Positions 1 to 6,264 of a DNA stretch of 6,642 bases are shown piece by piece. The stretch covers positions 1 to 6,642 of the forward strand of contig CANCSY010000176.1 in the NCBI GenBank assembly GCA_947380915.1, in the 5' to 3' direction. The translations under genes were made by a program, and so were the position numbers. Positions within the stretch are counted from its first letter, which is position 1. Every line of letters starts with the position of its first letter. This DNA comes from Beijerinckiaceae bacterium (GTDB lineage: Bacteria; Pseudomonadota; Alphaproteobacteria; Rhizobiales; Beijerinckiaceae). The notes under the pieces were generated by a model. The model was not told where the DNA came from. It was given only the letters and a program-made list of their open reading frames with translations, and did no database searches.

Positions 1-2
1 AA

Positions 3-39
3 AGGGCCGCCGCATCGCTGCGACGGCCCTCTTTTTCTT
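3..39. terminator. Bidirectional rho-independent terminator downstream of the TctA-TctB gene
   Basis: Positions 3-13 pair with 20-30 to form an 11-bp stem with one C/A mismatch and a six-base loop (14-19). On the plus strand it is followed by a T-rich tract (CTTTTTCTT, 31-39), so it would stop a gene entering from the left. On the minus strand it lies 16 nt after the permease stop codon and the stem is followed by TTT at the window edge. It can therefore also terminate the permease transcript, and it probably separates two convergent genes. The structure is read directly; bidirectional action is inferred. Confidence 0.8.
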
Positions 40-45
40 CGGTGA

Positions 46-2109
46 TCAGGCGCTCGGCATATGTTCTTTCCAGAAGGGCCAGACATCGCCCAGGAAGGAG
101 CCGGGCCACGGAATGGCCAGCAGCCAGTCGAACAGGAAGTAGATGAACAGCGTCATGAAGATCGCCATGGGCAGTGTGATCGTCCAGGGCTCCTTCGCTT
201 CGGTGCGCATGAATGCGATGACGAAGATCGGAACCGTCGGGATCAGGCCGATCAAGGCCATGGAGATCAGGAACAGGATCATCCATCCGAAGAAGATGGC
301 CCCGCGCAGAACGACCGTCGATGTCGGCAGATGGGTGATATTGCTGCCGATATCCATATGCATCTTCTCTTCGACCTCGCCCTTGCGGGCCATCTCGGCC
401 GAGCGCGCCTTGTGCACCTCGCCCTTGAACAAGTCGTTGCAAAGCGAGAGGGTGCAGAACAGGATCGCGCCGCCGCCCACGATCATCGGGATGATCCTGG
501 CGTAGAAGTTCCAGGTCATCGCCTCCGACAGCATCACCGAGAAGATGATGAGCATGAAGGCGGGGAAGGCCTGGGACCAGGCGAACTTCGGCGCATGGAA
601 GTCCGAGAGCATGCCACGCAAGCCGCCATGGGCCTTCACATCCTGCAGGAAGGGACGCAGCAGCGACAGCAAGGCCATCACGAACATCACCACCACGAGC
701 GGACGCCACATCCACGACACGCCGTAGCGCTGAATGGAGATGAACATGTAGCGCTCGAGAATGCCGCCCAGGATGAAGCCCAGGACCAGCGGGGGACGCG
801 GCCATTTGAAGTGCTTCATGGTCCAGGCGAAGACGCCGAAGAACAGCAGCGAATAGAGATCGCCCCACTGACGCTTGCCCTCGAAGGCGCCGATATAGAC
901 CATGCAGAGCACGACCGGCAGAATGAGGGAGTAACGCAGCGACGCAAGCTTCGCGAACTGGCTGGAGAAGATGAAGCAGAGGCCAGAGCCAAGGATGTTG
1001 GCGATGGCGATCGACCAGACCATCGAATAGGTGATGGCCAGGTTCTTCGTCAGCATGTCGGGTCCGGGGACCAGACCGTGCATGAGGAAGGCGCCGAGCA
1101 GGATCGCCATGCCGGCCGAGCCGGGCACGCCGAACACGATCGTCGGGATCAGCGCGCCGCCTTCACGCGAGCAGGTGGCGCTTTCGGCCGCGATCACGCC
1201 GCGCACGTCGCCCTTGCCGAAGGTCCTCTGGGCCTCCTTCTCGGTCTTCAGTGCGTGACCATAGGAGATCCAGTCGATGACCGCCGCCGAGATGCCGGGA
1301 ATCGCGCCGATGACGGAGCCGATCCAGGAGCAGCGGATGTTCAGCCAGAAATGGTCGTAGCAATCGACGCAGCCATGCCACAGGCCCTTCCAGTTGTTCT
1401 CCATCTTCTCGCTCTGCACCACGGAGGTGCGGGCGACGAGCAGATCGCAGAGTTCGGGAAGCGCGAAGACGCCGAGGGTCAGCGGGACGAGGGGCAGGCC
1501 CTCCCACAGATAGAGACTATCCATGGTCCAGCGCAGGGTGCCGGTCTGCGGATCGGAACCGATCATCGCCAGCATCATGCCGAAGCAGCCGGCGGTGAGG
1601 CCACGAAGCGGGGCGTTGCCCGAAAGCACAGCCACCATCGAAATGCCGAAGACCGAAAGCGCCAGCAATTCAGGCGAGCCGATGAACAGGATCAGCGGAC
1701 GCACAAGCGGCAGGGCGACAGCCATGAGCACGGCGCCGAAGAGGCCGCCGATGAGGGCCGACATGTATGCGGCGCCGAGCGCTCGAGCGCCCTCGCCGCG
1801 TTTGGTCATGGGATAGCCGTCCAGCGCGGTCGCGGCGGACGCCGCATGGCCGGGGGCGCCGAGCACGATCGCGGAGATCGGGTCGCCGTGGGTTGTCGTG
1901 GCCGCCAGACCCAGCAGTAGCGCCATGGCGGCGGCCGGATCCATGCTGTAGGTGAAGGGAAGCAGAAGCGCCGTTCCCGCGACGCCTCCAATGCCCGGCA
2001 GAATGCCCAATGCGAGCCCGGCCAGAACGCCACCCCACAGGAGCGCCAATCTGTGCGGCTCCATAATGATGCCTAAGCCCTGTCCAAGGGCGTTAAACCA
2101 ATCAACCAT
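46..2109 (-). CDS. Tripartite tricarboxylate transporter permease, TctA-TctB fusion
   Basis: This is an inner-membrane permease of the TTT (TctCBA) family, which uses a periplasmic binding protein and an ion gradient to import organic acids. Residues 1 to about 500 are the large TctA subunit. They show the family's internal duplication: a first half with GILPGIGG (35-42), a glycine/proline loop around 75-100 (HGDPISA, GAPG, LDGYP) and RGEGARALG; and a second half with GAIPGISA (268-275), GGALIP (317-322), GVPGS (327-331) and HGLVPGP (344-350). Residues about 505-687 carry four to five more hydrophobic segments (about 514-528, 537-556, 604-635, 645-668) and match the small TctB subunit in position and size, so both membrane subunits are in one chain. 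The ATG at 2109 is preceded by AAAGG at 7-nt spacing and sits directly after an in-frame TAA of an upstream open frame. No binding-protein (tctC) gene is in the window, and the substrate is unknown. The family call is secure; the TctB-like assignment of the tail is less so. Confidence 0.93.
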   Translation of the reverse strand: MVDWFNALGQGLGIIMEPHRLALLWGGVLAGLALGILPGIGGVAGTALLLPFTYSMDPAAAMALLLGLAATTTHGDPISAIVLGAPGHAASAATALDGYPMTKRGEGARALGAAYMSALIGGLFGAVLMAVALPLVRPLILFIGSPELLALSVFGISMVAVLSGNAPLRGLTAGCFGMMLAMIGSDPQTGTLRWTMDSLYLWEGLPLVPLTLGVFALPELCDLLVARTSVVQSEKMENNWKGLWHGCVDCYDHFWLNIRCSWIGSVIGAIPGISAAVIDWISYGHALKTEKEAQRTFGKGDVRGVIAAESATCSREGGALIPTIVFGVPGSAGMAILLGAFLMHGLVPGPDMLTKNLAITYSMVWSIAIANILGSGLCFIFSSQFAKLASLRYSLILPVVLCMVYIGAFEGKRQWGDLYSLLFFGVFAWTMKHFKWPRPPLVLGFILGGILERYMFISIQRYGVSWMWRPLVVVMFVMALLSLLRPFLQDVKAHGGLRGMLSDFHAPKFAWSQAFPAFMLIIFSVMLSEAMTWNFYARIIPMIVGGGAILFCTLSLCNDLFKGEVHKARSAEMARKGEVEEKMHMDIGSNITHLPTSTVVLRGAIFFGWMILFLISMALIGLIPTVPIFVIAFMRTEAKEPWTITLPMAIFMTLFIYFLFDWLLAIPWPGSFLGDVWPFWKEHMPSA

Positions 2110-2250
2110 TTAGGTACCTTTCGGGTTGCCGATCCGCGTGGGCGGATCCCCGGTCTTTGGGTGAAGAAACGCAGCCCACCGGCGCGCCTGCTGGTCCGAC
2201 CATGATCCCTCTGCCCTCCAACAGATGGTCCAGTCGTCCAGCGATTCCCT

Positions 2251-2334
2251 GGCGAACGGAGCCTTGAGGCCGTTCAGCGCTCGAACCGGTTCGTGTCCGG
2301 TTGCCTGGCGTTCGCTACGTGAGGCGAACGGAGC
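2251..2334. repeat. Cluster of short direct and inverted repeats
   Basis: The 12-mer GGCGAACGGAGC occurs at 2251-2262 and again at 2323-2334, a spacing of exactly 72 bp. Between the copies lie a perfect 12-bp palindrome, CGAACCGGTTCG (2282-2293), and a hairpin with 7-bp arms (2309-2315 and 2324-2330) that includes part of the second repeat. No T-tract follows on either strand, so it does not look like a terminator. It could be a REP-like element, a protein-binding site or a repeat-containing part of the doubtful gene here, since 72 bp keeps a reading frame. The repeats are seen directly; no function is assigned. Confidence 0.5.
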
Positions 2335-2342
2335 GCTTTGCT

Positions 2343-2681
2343 TCAGACGGGGGGTCCTCTCGCTTCGAATGCGAAGGAGACACGCCACTCGTGAGAAGAC
2401 GCCAGGCGCTCGGCGCGCTGGTCGTCAAAACGAAAATCGGGAATGGGGCCGACGACCTGAGGGATCGTCGCATCATCCGGGTCGAGGTCCGGTGTGAAGG
2501 CGAAAGCCATCTTGCCCACGTCATCAACATCGGCGGCGACGGCGACTTGGGCAAGCGGATCGGCGATCGCGCTGATGACGGAAACAGACAGGACAAGAAC
2601 CACGGCGACGCGCATAACGAGATCGCGGCAGGACGGACCCGCCACGCTCATTAGCCTCATCCATGTTCTCGTGAACGACAT
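2343..2681 (-). CDS. Doubtful small exported protein, possibly the 5' part of a frameshifted gene
   Basis: I do not recognise this protein. From the ATG at 2681 it would have 112 residues; from the ATG at 2615 it would have 90 and begin with a plausible signal peptide (MRVAVVLVLSVSV, then an alanine-rich AVAA stretch before DVDDVG). After that it is Asp/Pro-rich (TPDLDPDDATIPQ). Codons to about 2365 use mostly C or G in third position like the neighbouring genes, and the opposite strand shows the usual antisense shadow frame. No good ribosome binding site precedes either ATG. Just after a run of six C (minus strand, 2349-2354) the frame ends. One extra base there would join it to another open frame (2110 to about 2435) whose TAA directly touches the permease ATG. 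It may be a small secreted protein, a decayed gene or chance. Confidence 0.33.
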   Translation of the reverse strand: MSFTRTWMRLMSVAGPSCRDLVMRVAVVLVLSVSVISAIADPLAQVAVAADVDDVGKMAFAFTPDLDPDDATIPQVVGPIPDFRFDDQRAERLASSHEWRVSFAFEARGPPV

Positions 2682-2861
2682 GCGGCCTGCTACCCTGTTC
2701 CAATCCTATCCCGCGTCCCGACGGATCAAGGCGCTGACAATGCCCGGTCCGCAGCAACCCCGAAGCTGCTTGTGAACACGGGCAGGCGGCGATCCCCCTG
2801 GTTCCGGCCAAATCGTCCACTCACTTGTGATGCAAGGTGACAATTCGTTTTTATTAGGGCC

Positions 2862-2890
2862 GATATAAACACAAAGTCTGAAGGCTTCAA
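2862..2890 (-). promoter_or_regulatory. Candidate sigma70-type promoter for the permease unit
   Basis: On the minus strand TTGAAG (2890-2885) is followed after 17 bp by TATATC (2867-2862), inside the most AT-rich part of the window. Each hexamer matches its consensus at four of six positions and the spacing is ideal. The -35 element overlaps a small dyad (TGAAG-G-CTTCA, 2880-2890). It would transcribe leftward through the doubtful small gene into the permease, giving a leader of about 740 nt before the permease start. This rests on pattern matching only. Confidence 0.35.
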
Positions 2891-3010
2891 AGCAGAACAA
2901 TCCTTCGCTACCTAAGCTATTAAATTATGCTGCGCCGCACTATCTCACATCGACATCGGCTGTTTTCTCGTTTCTTCAACAAATTAGGCGGCAACGCGCC
3001 GGTTGGGCGC

Positions 3011-3029
3011 AATTGTGCATCGCACAATT
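3011..3029. promoter_or_regulatory. Perfect 8-bp inverted repeat, candidate operator
   Basis: AATTGTGC and GCACAATT flank a 3-bp ATC centre, giving a 19-bp dyad 22 bp past the stop codon of the EutA-like gene. A second imperfect dyad follows at once (ATCAC near 3034, GTGAT near 3048, around AAATTT). Neither has a T-tract on the side needed for a rho-independent terminator. The size, AT-rich outer ends and short spacer are typical of sites bound by dimeric helix-turn-helix regulators such as GntR or LysR types. The cognate regulator is not in the window, so its identity is unknown. Confidence 0.45.
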
Positions 3030-3050
3030 CACATCACGAAATTTGTGTGA

Positions 3051-4637
3051 TCAGAGAGATCCAAATAACAAGGATTTGATCGTGACGGGAACGGTATTTG
3101 ATGGAAGCCGCAAACGGCCGATGTCGACGAAGTCGAAATCCCGCAAAACGATGCCATCGATGACCAGCAAATCACAGGGCGAAGCAAGGTCCTGCGCAAG
3201 AATCGCCCCCAGCGACTGGGCGGCGTCGCCCTCGAGCATGAGATAAATCGGCGCTCCAGTTTCGACCCGATCGGCCATGCCCGCCAGCACACCTTCGGCG
3301 AAGGCGCGCAGGCGATCATAATCAGGTGATCCGCGCCAGCGAAAAGCCAGGGCGAAGGGGCTCTCCGCATCGCTCAAACCGAAAGCGGCGCGGCGCTGAT
3401 GAATGGCCTGCGCCAGCGCGCCCGCATTCACCCTCTCGCCAAAGACGAAGTCCGGCTGGATCACCTGAAGATTGCGACGCGGCAGTAGGGCCGCATGATC
3501 GGAAATATGGATCGTTTGGCCACTGATCTGGACGCTATGTTCGGAAGCGCCCAGCGCCGTGGCGCGGATGCATTCGCCAGGCGCCGCCAACGGCCAGGGC
3601 AAGGCGCCCTCGTCCAGCAATTTGCGAAAGGCGCGGCCAAGGCGCCAGCCAAGATCGCCAAAGTCGCGCTTTTCGCGCTCATAGACATATTCAGCCACGC
3701 CACCGGACACCATGACCTCGTCGATAGCGCCAAAGTCACCGATGGGGTCCGTGACGAAGAGGGCGGCGACATCAGGGGACAAGGGCCGCTCGACCATGGC
3801 CGCCACAAGAGTCCGGGCCATGGCTTGCGCCACGCGCGCCATGTCTTCGGGCAGCGCCTTGTCGCCCTTGCGCCAGGCCACGCCGCTGCGCACCGCATGA
3901 CCGGCGCCTGCGGGGTCCAGCCTCGTGATGGTGTTTTCGAGATCCACCGCCACGAGGCGTCCGCCGACGTGCAGCGCGGCGGTGGCGATCACGCGGCCAT
4001 TGTCGGCCACAGCGAATTTGGTGGTCGCGCCACCAATATCGATGTTCAGGATGCGTCGCCCCGCGCCCTGCGCCGAGGCCGCCACCGCGCCCGAACCATA
4101 AGCGGCCAGCATGGCCTCCATATGATCCCCCGCCGCCGCGCAGACGAGTTCGCCCACCTCCTCGGCGACCCGATGGGCGATGGCCTGCGCATTGGTCCGC
4201 GCCGCAGCGGCTCCCGTGAGGATCACCACGCCGGTCTCGATATCGTCGGGCGTCAGTCCAGCCTCTTCAAAGGCGCGACTGACGATGGCCCAGAGCCTGT
4301 CTTCATCGATGCGGTCGTCCGCGCCCAGCGGCGTCAGGGCCACCGGGGACATATAGAGTGTCTCGCGCGCCTTCGCCTGGCGGCGCAGCGCCCGGTGTTC
4401 CCCCGGCCCGCGCATTTCCAGCCTTGTGAAGACGACCTGCGTGCCCGAGGAGCCCACATCCAGCCCCATGCTGACCAGCGCCACGCTTTCCAGGGATCTG
4501 GAGTCGGAGGGCAGGAAATCCTCGTCATGGTCATGGTCGAATTCGCCCTCGCCATGCTCATGGGCGGACAGGGCGCCATAGCGATGATCCCCGAGGGAAT
4601 GCGGGGTTTTCCGCTCGTCCTGCGGTGAATCGGGCAT
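3051..4637 (-). CDS. EutA-like ASKHA-fold ATPase (ethanolamine ammonia-lyase reactivase family) with His-rich N-terminus
   Basis: The 528-residue product resembles EutA, the ATP-dependent chaperone that frees ethanolamine ammonia-lyase of damaged cobalamin. Actin/Hsp70-type nucleotide motifs are in order: SMGLDVGSSGTQVVFTRLE (56-74), NIDIGGATTKFAV (198-210) and VSGGVAEY (310-317). EutA-type signatures include VVILTGAAA (137-145), LHVGGRL (222-228), IRATALGAS (357-365) and the C-terminal DFVDIG (501-506) plus VPVTIKSL (516-523). The first ~55 residues are extra compared with enteric EutA (about 470 residues) and are acidic and His-rich (HEHGEGEFDHDHDED, 26-40), perhaps for metal binding. I chose the ATG at 4637. 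An in-frame TTG at 4712 also opens the frame but lies in the tail of the preceding terminator. No strong ribosome binding site is visible before 4637. No eutB/eutC is present, so the partner enzyme is unknown. Family membership is well supported; the reactivase role here is inferred. Confidence 0.82.
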   Translation of the reverse strand: MPDSPQDERKTPHSLGDHRYGALSAHEHGEGEFDHDHDEDFLPSDSRSLESVALVSMGLDVGSSGTQVVFTRLEMRGPGEHRALRRQAKARETLYMSPVALTPLGADDRIDEDRLWAIVSRAFEEAGLTPDDIETGVVILTGAAAARTNAQAIAHRVAEEVGELVCAAAGDHMEAMLAAYGSGAVAASAQGAGRRILNIDIGGATTKFAVADNGRVIATAALHVGGRLVAVDLENTITRLDPAGAGHAVRSGVAWRKGDKALPEDMARVAQAMARTLVAAMVERPLSPDVAALFVTDPIGDFGAIDEVMVSGGVAEYVYEREKRDFGDLGWRLGRAFRKLLDEGALPWPLAAPGECIRATALGASEHSVQISGQTIHISDHAALLPRRNLQVIQPDFVFGERVNAGALAQAIHQRRAAFGLSDAESPFALAFRWRGSPDYDRLRAFAEGVLAGMADRVETGAPIYLMLEGDAAQSLGAILAQDLASPCDLLVIDGIVLRDFDFVDIGRLRLPSNTVPVTIKSLLFGSL

Positions 4638-4706
4638 GGCTTTGCTCTGGCGTTCGGGTGGGGTGCGGCAGATCCAGATATAGGCCGGGAGCAGCCGGAC
4701 CGCATC

Positions 4707-4738
4707 AAACAAAATGGCCGGGCGCTGGGCCCGGCCAT
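4707..4738 (-). terminator. Rho-independent terminator after the cupin operon
   Basis: Arms 4714-4723 and 4729-4738 are perfect 10-bp complements (ATGGCCGGGC) around a five-base loop. On the minus strand the stem is followed by TTTTGTTT (the first T belongs to the arm). It lies about 30 nt past the stop codon of the downstream cupin gene and about 70 nt before the ATG of the EutA-like gene. It therefore ends the cupin transcript and gives the EutA-like gene its own transcription unit, apart from any read-through. Confidence 0.88.
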
Positions 4739-4768
4739 GAATTGATCATGCAATCAACGAACAGGGCC

Positions 4769-5383
4769 TTACTTGGCGCCCTTGCGCTCGCCGCGCAGGA
4801 ACTCGCGGACCACTTCCTCGGTCAGCACCACGAAGGGGTCGAACTCCGGCGCGTCTTCGAACTGATCGAGCGTGTTGAGGCCGATCTGCTTGAAGATGCG
4901 GTTCTGCGAGGAGATGAACCGGGCGGGCTTCTCCGGGTCAGCGTTGAAATGCTGATGGATCGTGTTCGGCGGGATGTAGATCACATCGCCCGCTTCCCAT
5001 TCGAAGCGCTTGGTCTCTTCGACCGGCTTCCAGGCGAAAACGTCGGTGATCTCGACATCGCAATCCTGATGGATGTCGTAGCCGCGGCCTTCCAGCACAT
5101 AGACGCATTCCTCGGCCAGATGCCGATGCTTGCCCGAGCGCGAGCCCGGCGGCAGGATCTGCATGTAGGCGTCGACGGTCTCCATGCGGGTGTTCATGCC
5201 CTCGTTGATCAGGTGCTTCAAAAGCCCCTGACGCGACATTTCCCACGGCATTTCGCTGGGACGCACGACCTTCTTGCGGCGGGAATTGCGCGAAGGCGCA
5301 TCCTGAGCATCATCGAGAAGACGCTGATAAAGCCGCTCGTTGCCCTTGCCCTGCAACCAGCTTGATGTTTCGCCCCAGGCCAT
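4769..5383 (-). CDS. Single-domain cupin protein with complete metal site
   Basis: This 204-residue soluble protein has one cupin barrel. Motif 1 fits the consensus exactly: G80, five residues, H86-R-H88, three residues, E92, six residues, G99. Motif 2 is G132, five residues, P138-P-N140, H143 and N147, differing only by Asn for the second Gly. H86, H88, E92 and H143 form a full 3-His/1-Glu site, usually for Fe, Mn or Ni. Residues 1-70 are a polar N-terminal extension and 165-204 a tail, together longer than minimal cupins. The gene follows its paralogue with a TAATG overlap and has a near-perfect Shine-Dalgarno site (AAGGAGG, 5396-5390, 6-nt spacing), so the two should be made together. Cupins of this type include ring-cleaving dioxygenases, isomerases and small-molecule binders; the nearby amidohydrolase and acid transporter favour a carboxylate catabolic role. 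The reaction is not assignable. Confidence 0.88.
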   Translation of the reverse strand: MAWGETSSWLQGKGNERLYQRLLDDAQDAPSRNSRRKKVVRPSEMPWEMSRQGLLKHLINEGMNTRMETVDAYMQILPPGSRSGKHRHLAEECVYVLEGRGYDIHQDCDVEITDVFAWKPVEETKRFEWEAGDVIYIPPNTIHQHFNADPEKPARFISSQNRIFKQIGLNTLDQFEDAPEFDPFVVLTEEVVREFLRGERKGAK

Positions 5384-6024
5384 TAGTAGCCTCCTTCCGG
5401 ATGATTCAGGTCTTCCTCGATTTCGCGCGCGATGAAGCCCTCGGATTCGGGCGTCACATCGACCGGACGGTCAGACACCGTCTTCTGGAAGAGCATGTTG
5501 AGGAAGAGATACATGGGCTTCGTCTTGATGACGATGGCGCGGGCCGGCTTGGTGGGATCAGCATTGAAGTGCTGATGCACGCAATTGTTGTGGACAATGG
5601 CCACATCGCCCGCCTGCCAGTCGTAACGCACGCCGTCATGGATTTCGTAGCCGGTGCCGTCGAGAATGTAGAAGGCGGCCTCGTTCACATGGCCATGCTT
5701 CTGTGAGGAGGCGCCGGGGGCGTATTCCTCGAGGTGGAGATGGAAGGTCTGGGTGATCCCGTCCTTGGGCTCCACATAGTGGCGGCTGAAGCACTGGGGA
5801 CCGTCGATGAAGCCGATTTCCTTGGCCTTGCGCACGCGCGGCACGGCGCGCAGACGATCGAGCTCTTCCTTGACGTTATAGGCGCCCTGGATGGAACGGA
5901 CGAAAACCCGGTCCTTCTTGGAATGATAAAGATTCGCGATCTTTTCTTCCCGGGTCTGATTTTCCGAATTGTGTCCGATCGGCGCGCCGGCGGCGCCTTT
6001 CTGGACCCTGGGGTCTGAATCCAT
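5383..6024 (-). CDS. Cupin protein, paralogue of the next gene, with altered metal site
   Basis: From the ATG at 6024 the product has 213 residues. GAGGAG lies 6 nt before this start, which is why I prefer it to the in-frame ATG at 6048. A basic, polar N-terminus with APIGHNS (14-20) precedes one cupin barrel. It shares with the downstream cupin the block AGDV, HQHFNADP and KPAR, and the DNA is also visibly similar (about 5543-5626 against 4922-5005), so the pair arose by tandem duplication. In motif 1, H110-G-H112 is present but the canonical glutamate position is Ala116, with Glu115 one residue early. In motif 2 the usual proline is His145, followed by H150 and N154. A three-His site like that of gentisate dioxygenase is therefore possible. 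It is first in the two-cupin unit and its TAA overlaps the next ATG. Its substrate is unknown; it may form a heteromer with its partner. Confidence 0.86.
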   Translation of the reverse strand: MDSDPRVQKGAAGAPIGHNSENQTREEKIANLYHSKKDRVFVRSIQGAYNVKEELDRLRAVPRVRKAKEIGFIDGPQCFSRHYVEPKDGITQTFHLHLEEYAPGASSQKHGHVNEAAFYILDGTGYEIHDGVRYDWQAGDVAIVHNNCVHQHFNADPTKPARAIVIKTKPMYLFLNMLFQKTVSDRPVDVTPESEGFIAREIEEDLNHPEGGY

Positions 6025-6264
6025 CGTTTCGCTCCTCGTTGGACGCATTATGCGCGGCGATCCGCGCGGTTCTTCTGCTTTTCGACCCCCTGCCCCGCTC
6101 TGTCAAGGGAGGCGCGGTCCGCAGCGCCCCGGCGAAGGCCGGAGGCCGGCGCAAGAGGCATGCAGGCGATGATTGCTTTTTGCTGCCTGTTGCCGGTAAA
6201 GACAAGCCGAGCCAAGGACCCGGCGACCCGGGCCCACGCCTGCGCCCATGAGGAGGATCGCCCG
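6025..6264. promoter_or_regulatory. Divergent intergenic region between cupins and amidohydrolase
   Basis: This 240-bp gap must hold promoters for both directions. On the minus strand CATAAT (6052-6047) lies just before the cupin ribosome site but lacks a good -35 partner; a perfect TTGACA at 6106-6101 has no convincing -10 at 17 bp. On the plus strand, TTGC-rich sequence near 6174-6185 followed by TAAAGA near 6197 is only a weak promoter. A GC-rich hairpin (CCGGC-GAAG-GCCGG, 6129-6142, enclosed by GCGCC at 6124-6128 and GGCGC at 6148-6152) resembles the short intergenic hairpins common in alphaproteobacteria. I see no small gene here. Confidence 0.45.

Larger units (their letters stand above)
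2682..3050. other. AT-rich intergenic region between the EutA-like gene and the permease unit
   Basis: No convincing gene is seen here. The stretch from about 2821 to 3050 is clearly richer in A+T than the rest of the window, with runs such as TTTTTATTAG and TATTAAATTATG. It holds the candidate minus-strand promoter (2862-2890) and the inverted repeat at 3011-3029. The low G+C fits a regulatory region, although it could also be a remnant of foreign DNA. The part from 2682 to 2820 is GC-rich and I see nothing in it. Confidence 0.6.

Noticed and set aside
61..1920. A 619-codon open frame on the plus strand opposite the permease gene
   Set aside because: Its product is dominated by Arg, His, Asp, Gln and Glu with no domain pattern, as expected from the antisense shadow of a GC-rich gene whose third codon positions lie opposite its first positions. 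The minus-strand frame encodes a recognisable transporter.
2706..2900. A 64-codon minus-strand open frame in the AT-rich intergenic region
   Set aside because: It starts with TTG, has no ribosome site and no recognisable motif, and crosses the candidate promoter.
3495..4628. A 377-codon plus-strand open frame opposite the EutA-like gene
   Set aside because: It is an antisense shadow with a His/Arg/Gly-rich, unstructured translation; the minus strand carries all EutA motifs.
4638..4712. An upstream TTG start adding 25 residues to the EutA-like protein
   Set aside because: The TTG is inside the T-tract of the terminator hairpin and lacks a ribosome site. The extra residues do not resemble EutA, so the ATG at 4637 is preferred.
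4625..5365. A 246-codon plus-strand open frame opposite the downstream cupin
   Set aside because: It runs through the terminator and antisense to a cupin with exact metal motifs. No ribosome binding site or domain is seen.
6025..6048. An in-frame ATG at 6048 extending the upstream cupin by 8 residues
   Set aside because: A strong GAGGAG site sits 6 nt before the ATG at 6024, while the ATG at 6048 overlaps a possible -10 element and has no ribosome site.
6101..6106. A perfect TTGACA on the minus strand as the -35 of the cupin promoter
   Set aside because: The sequence 16-18 bp downstream (around GAAAAG) is a poor -10 match, so I do not call a promoter from the -35 alone.
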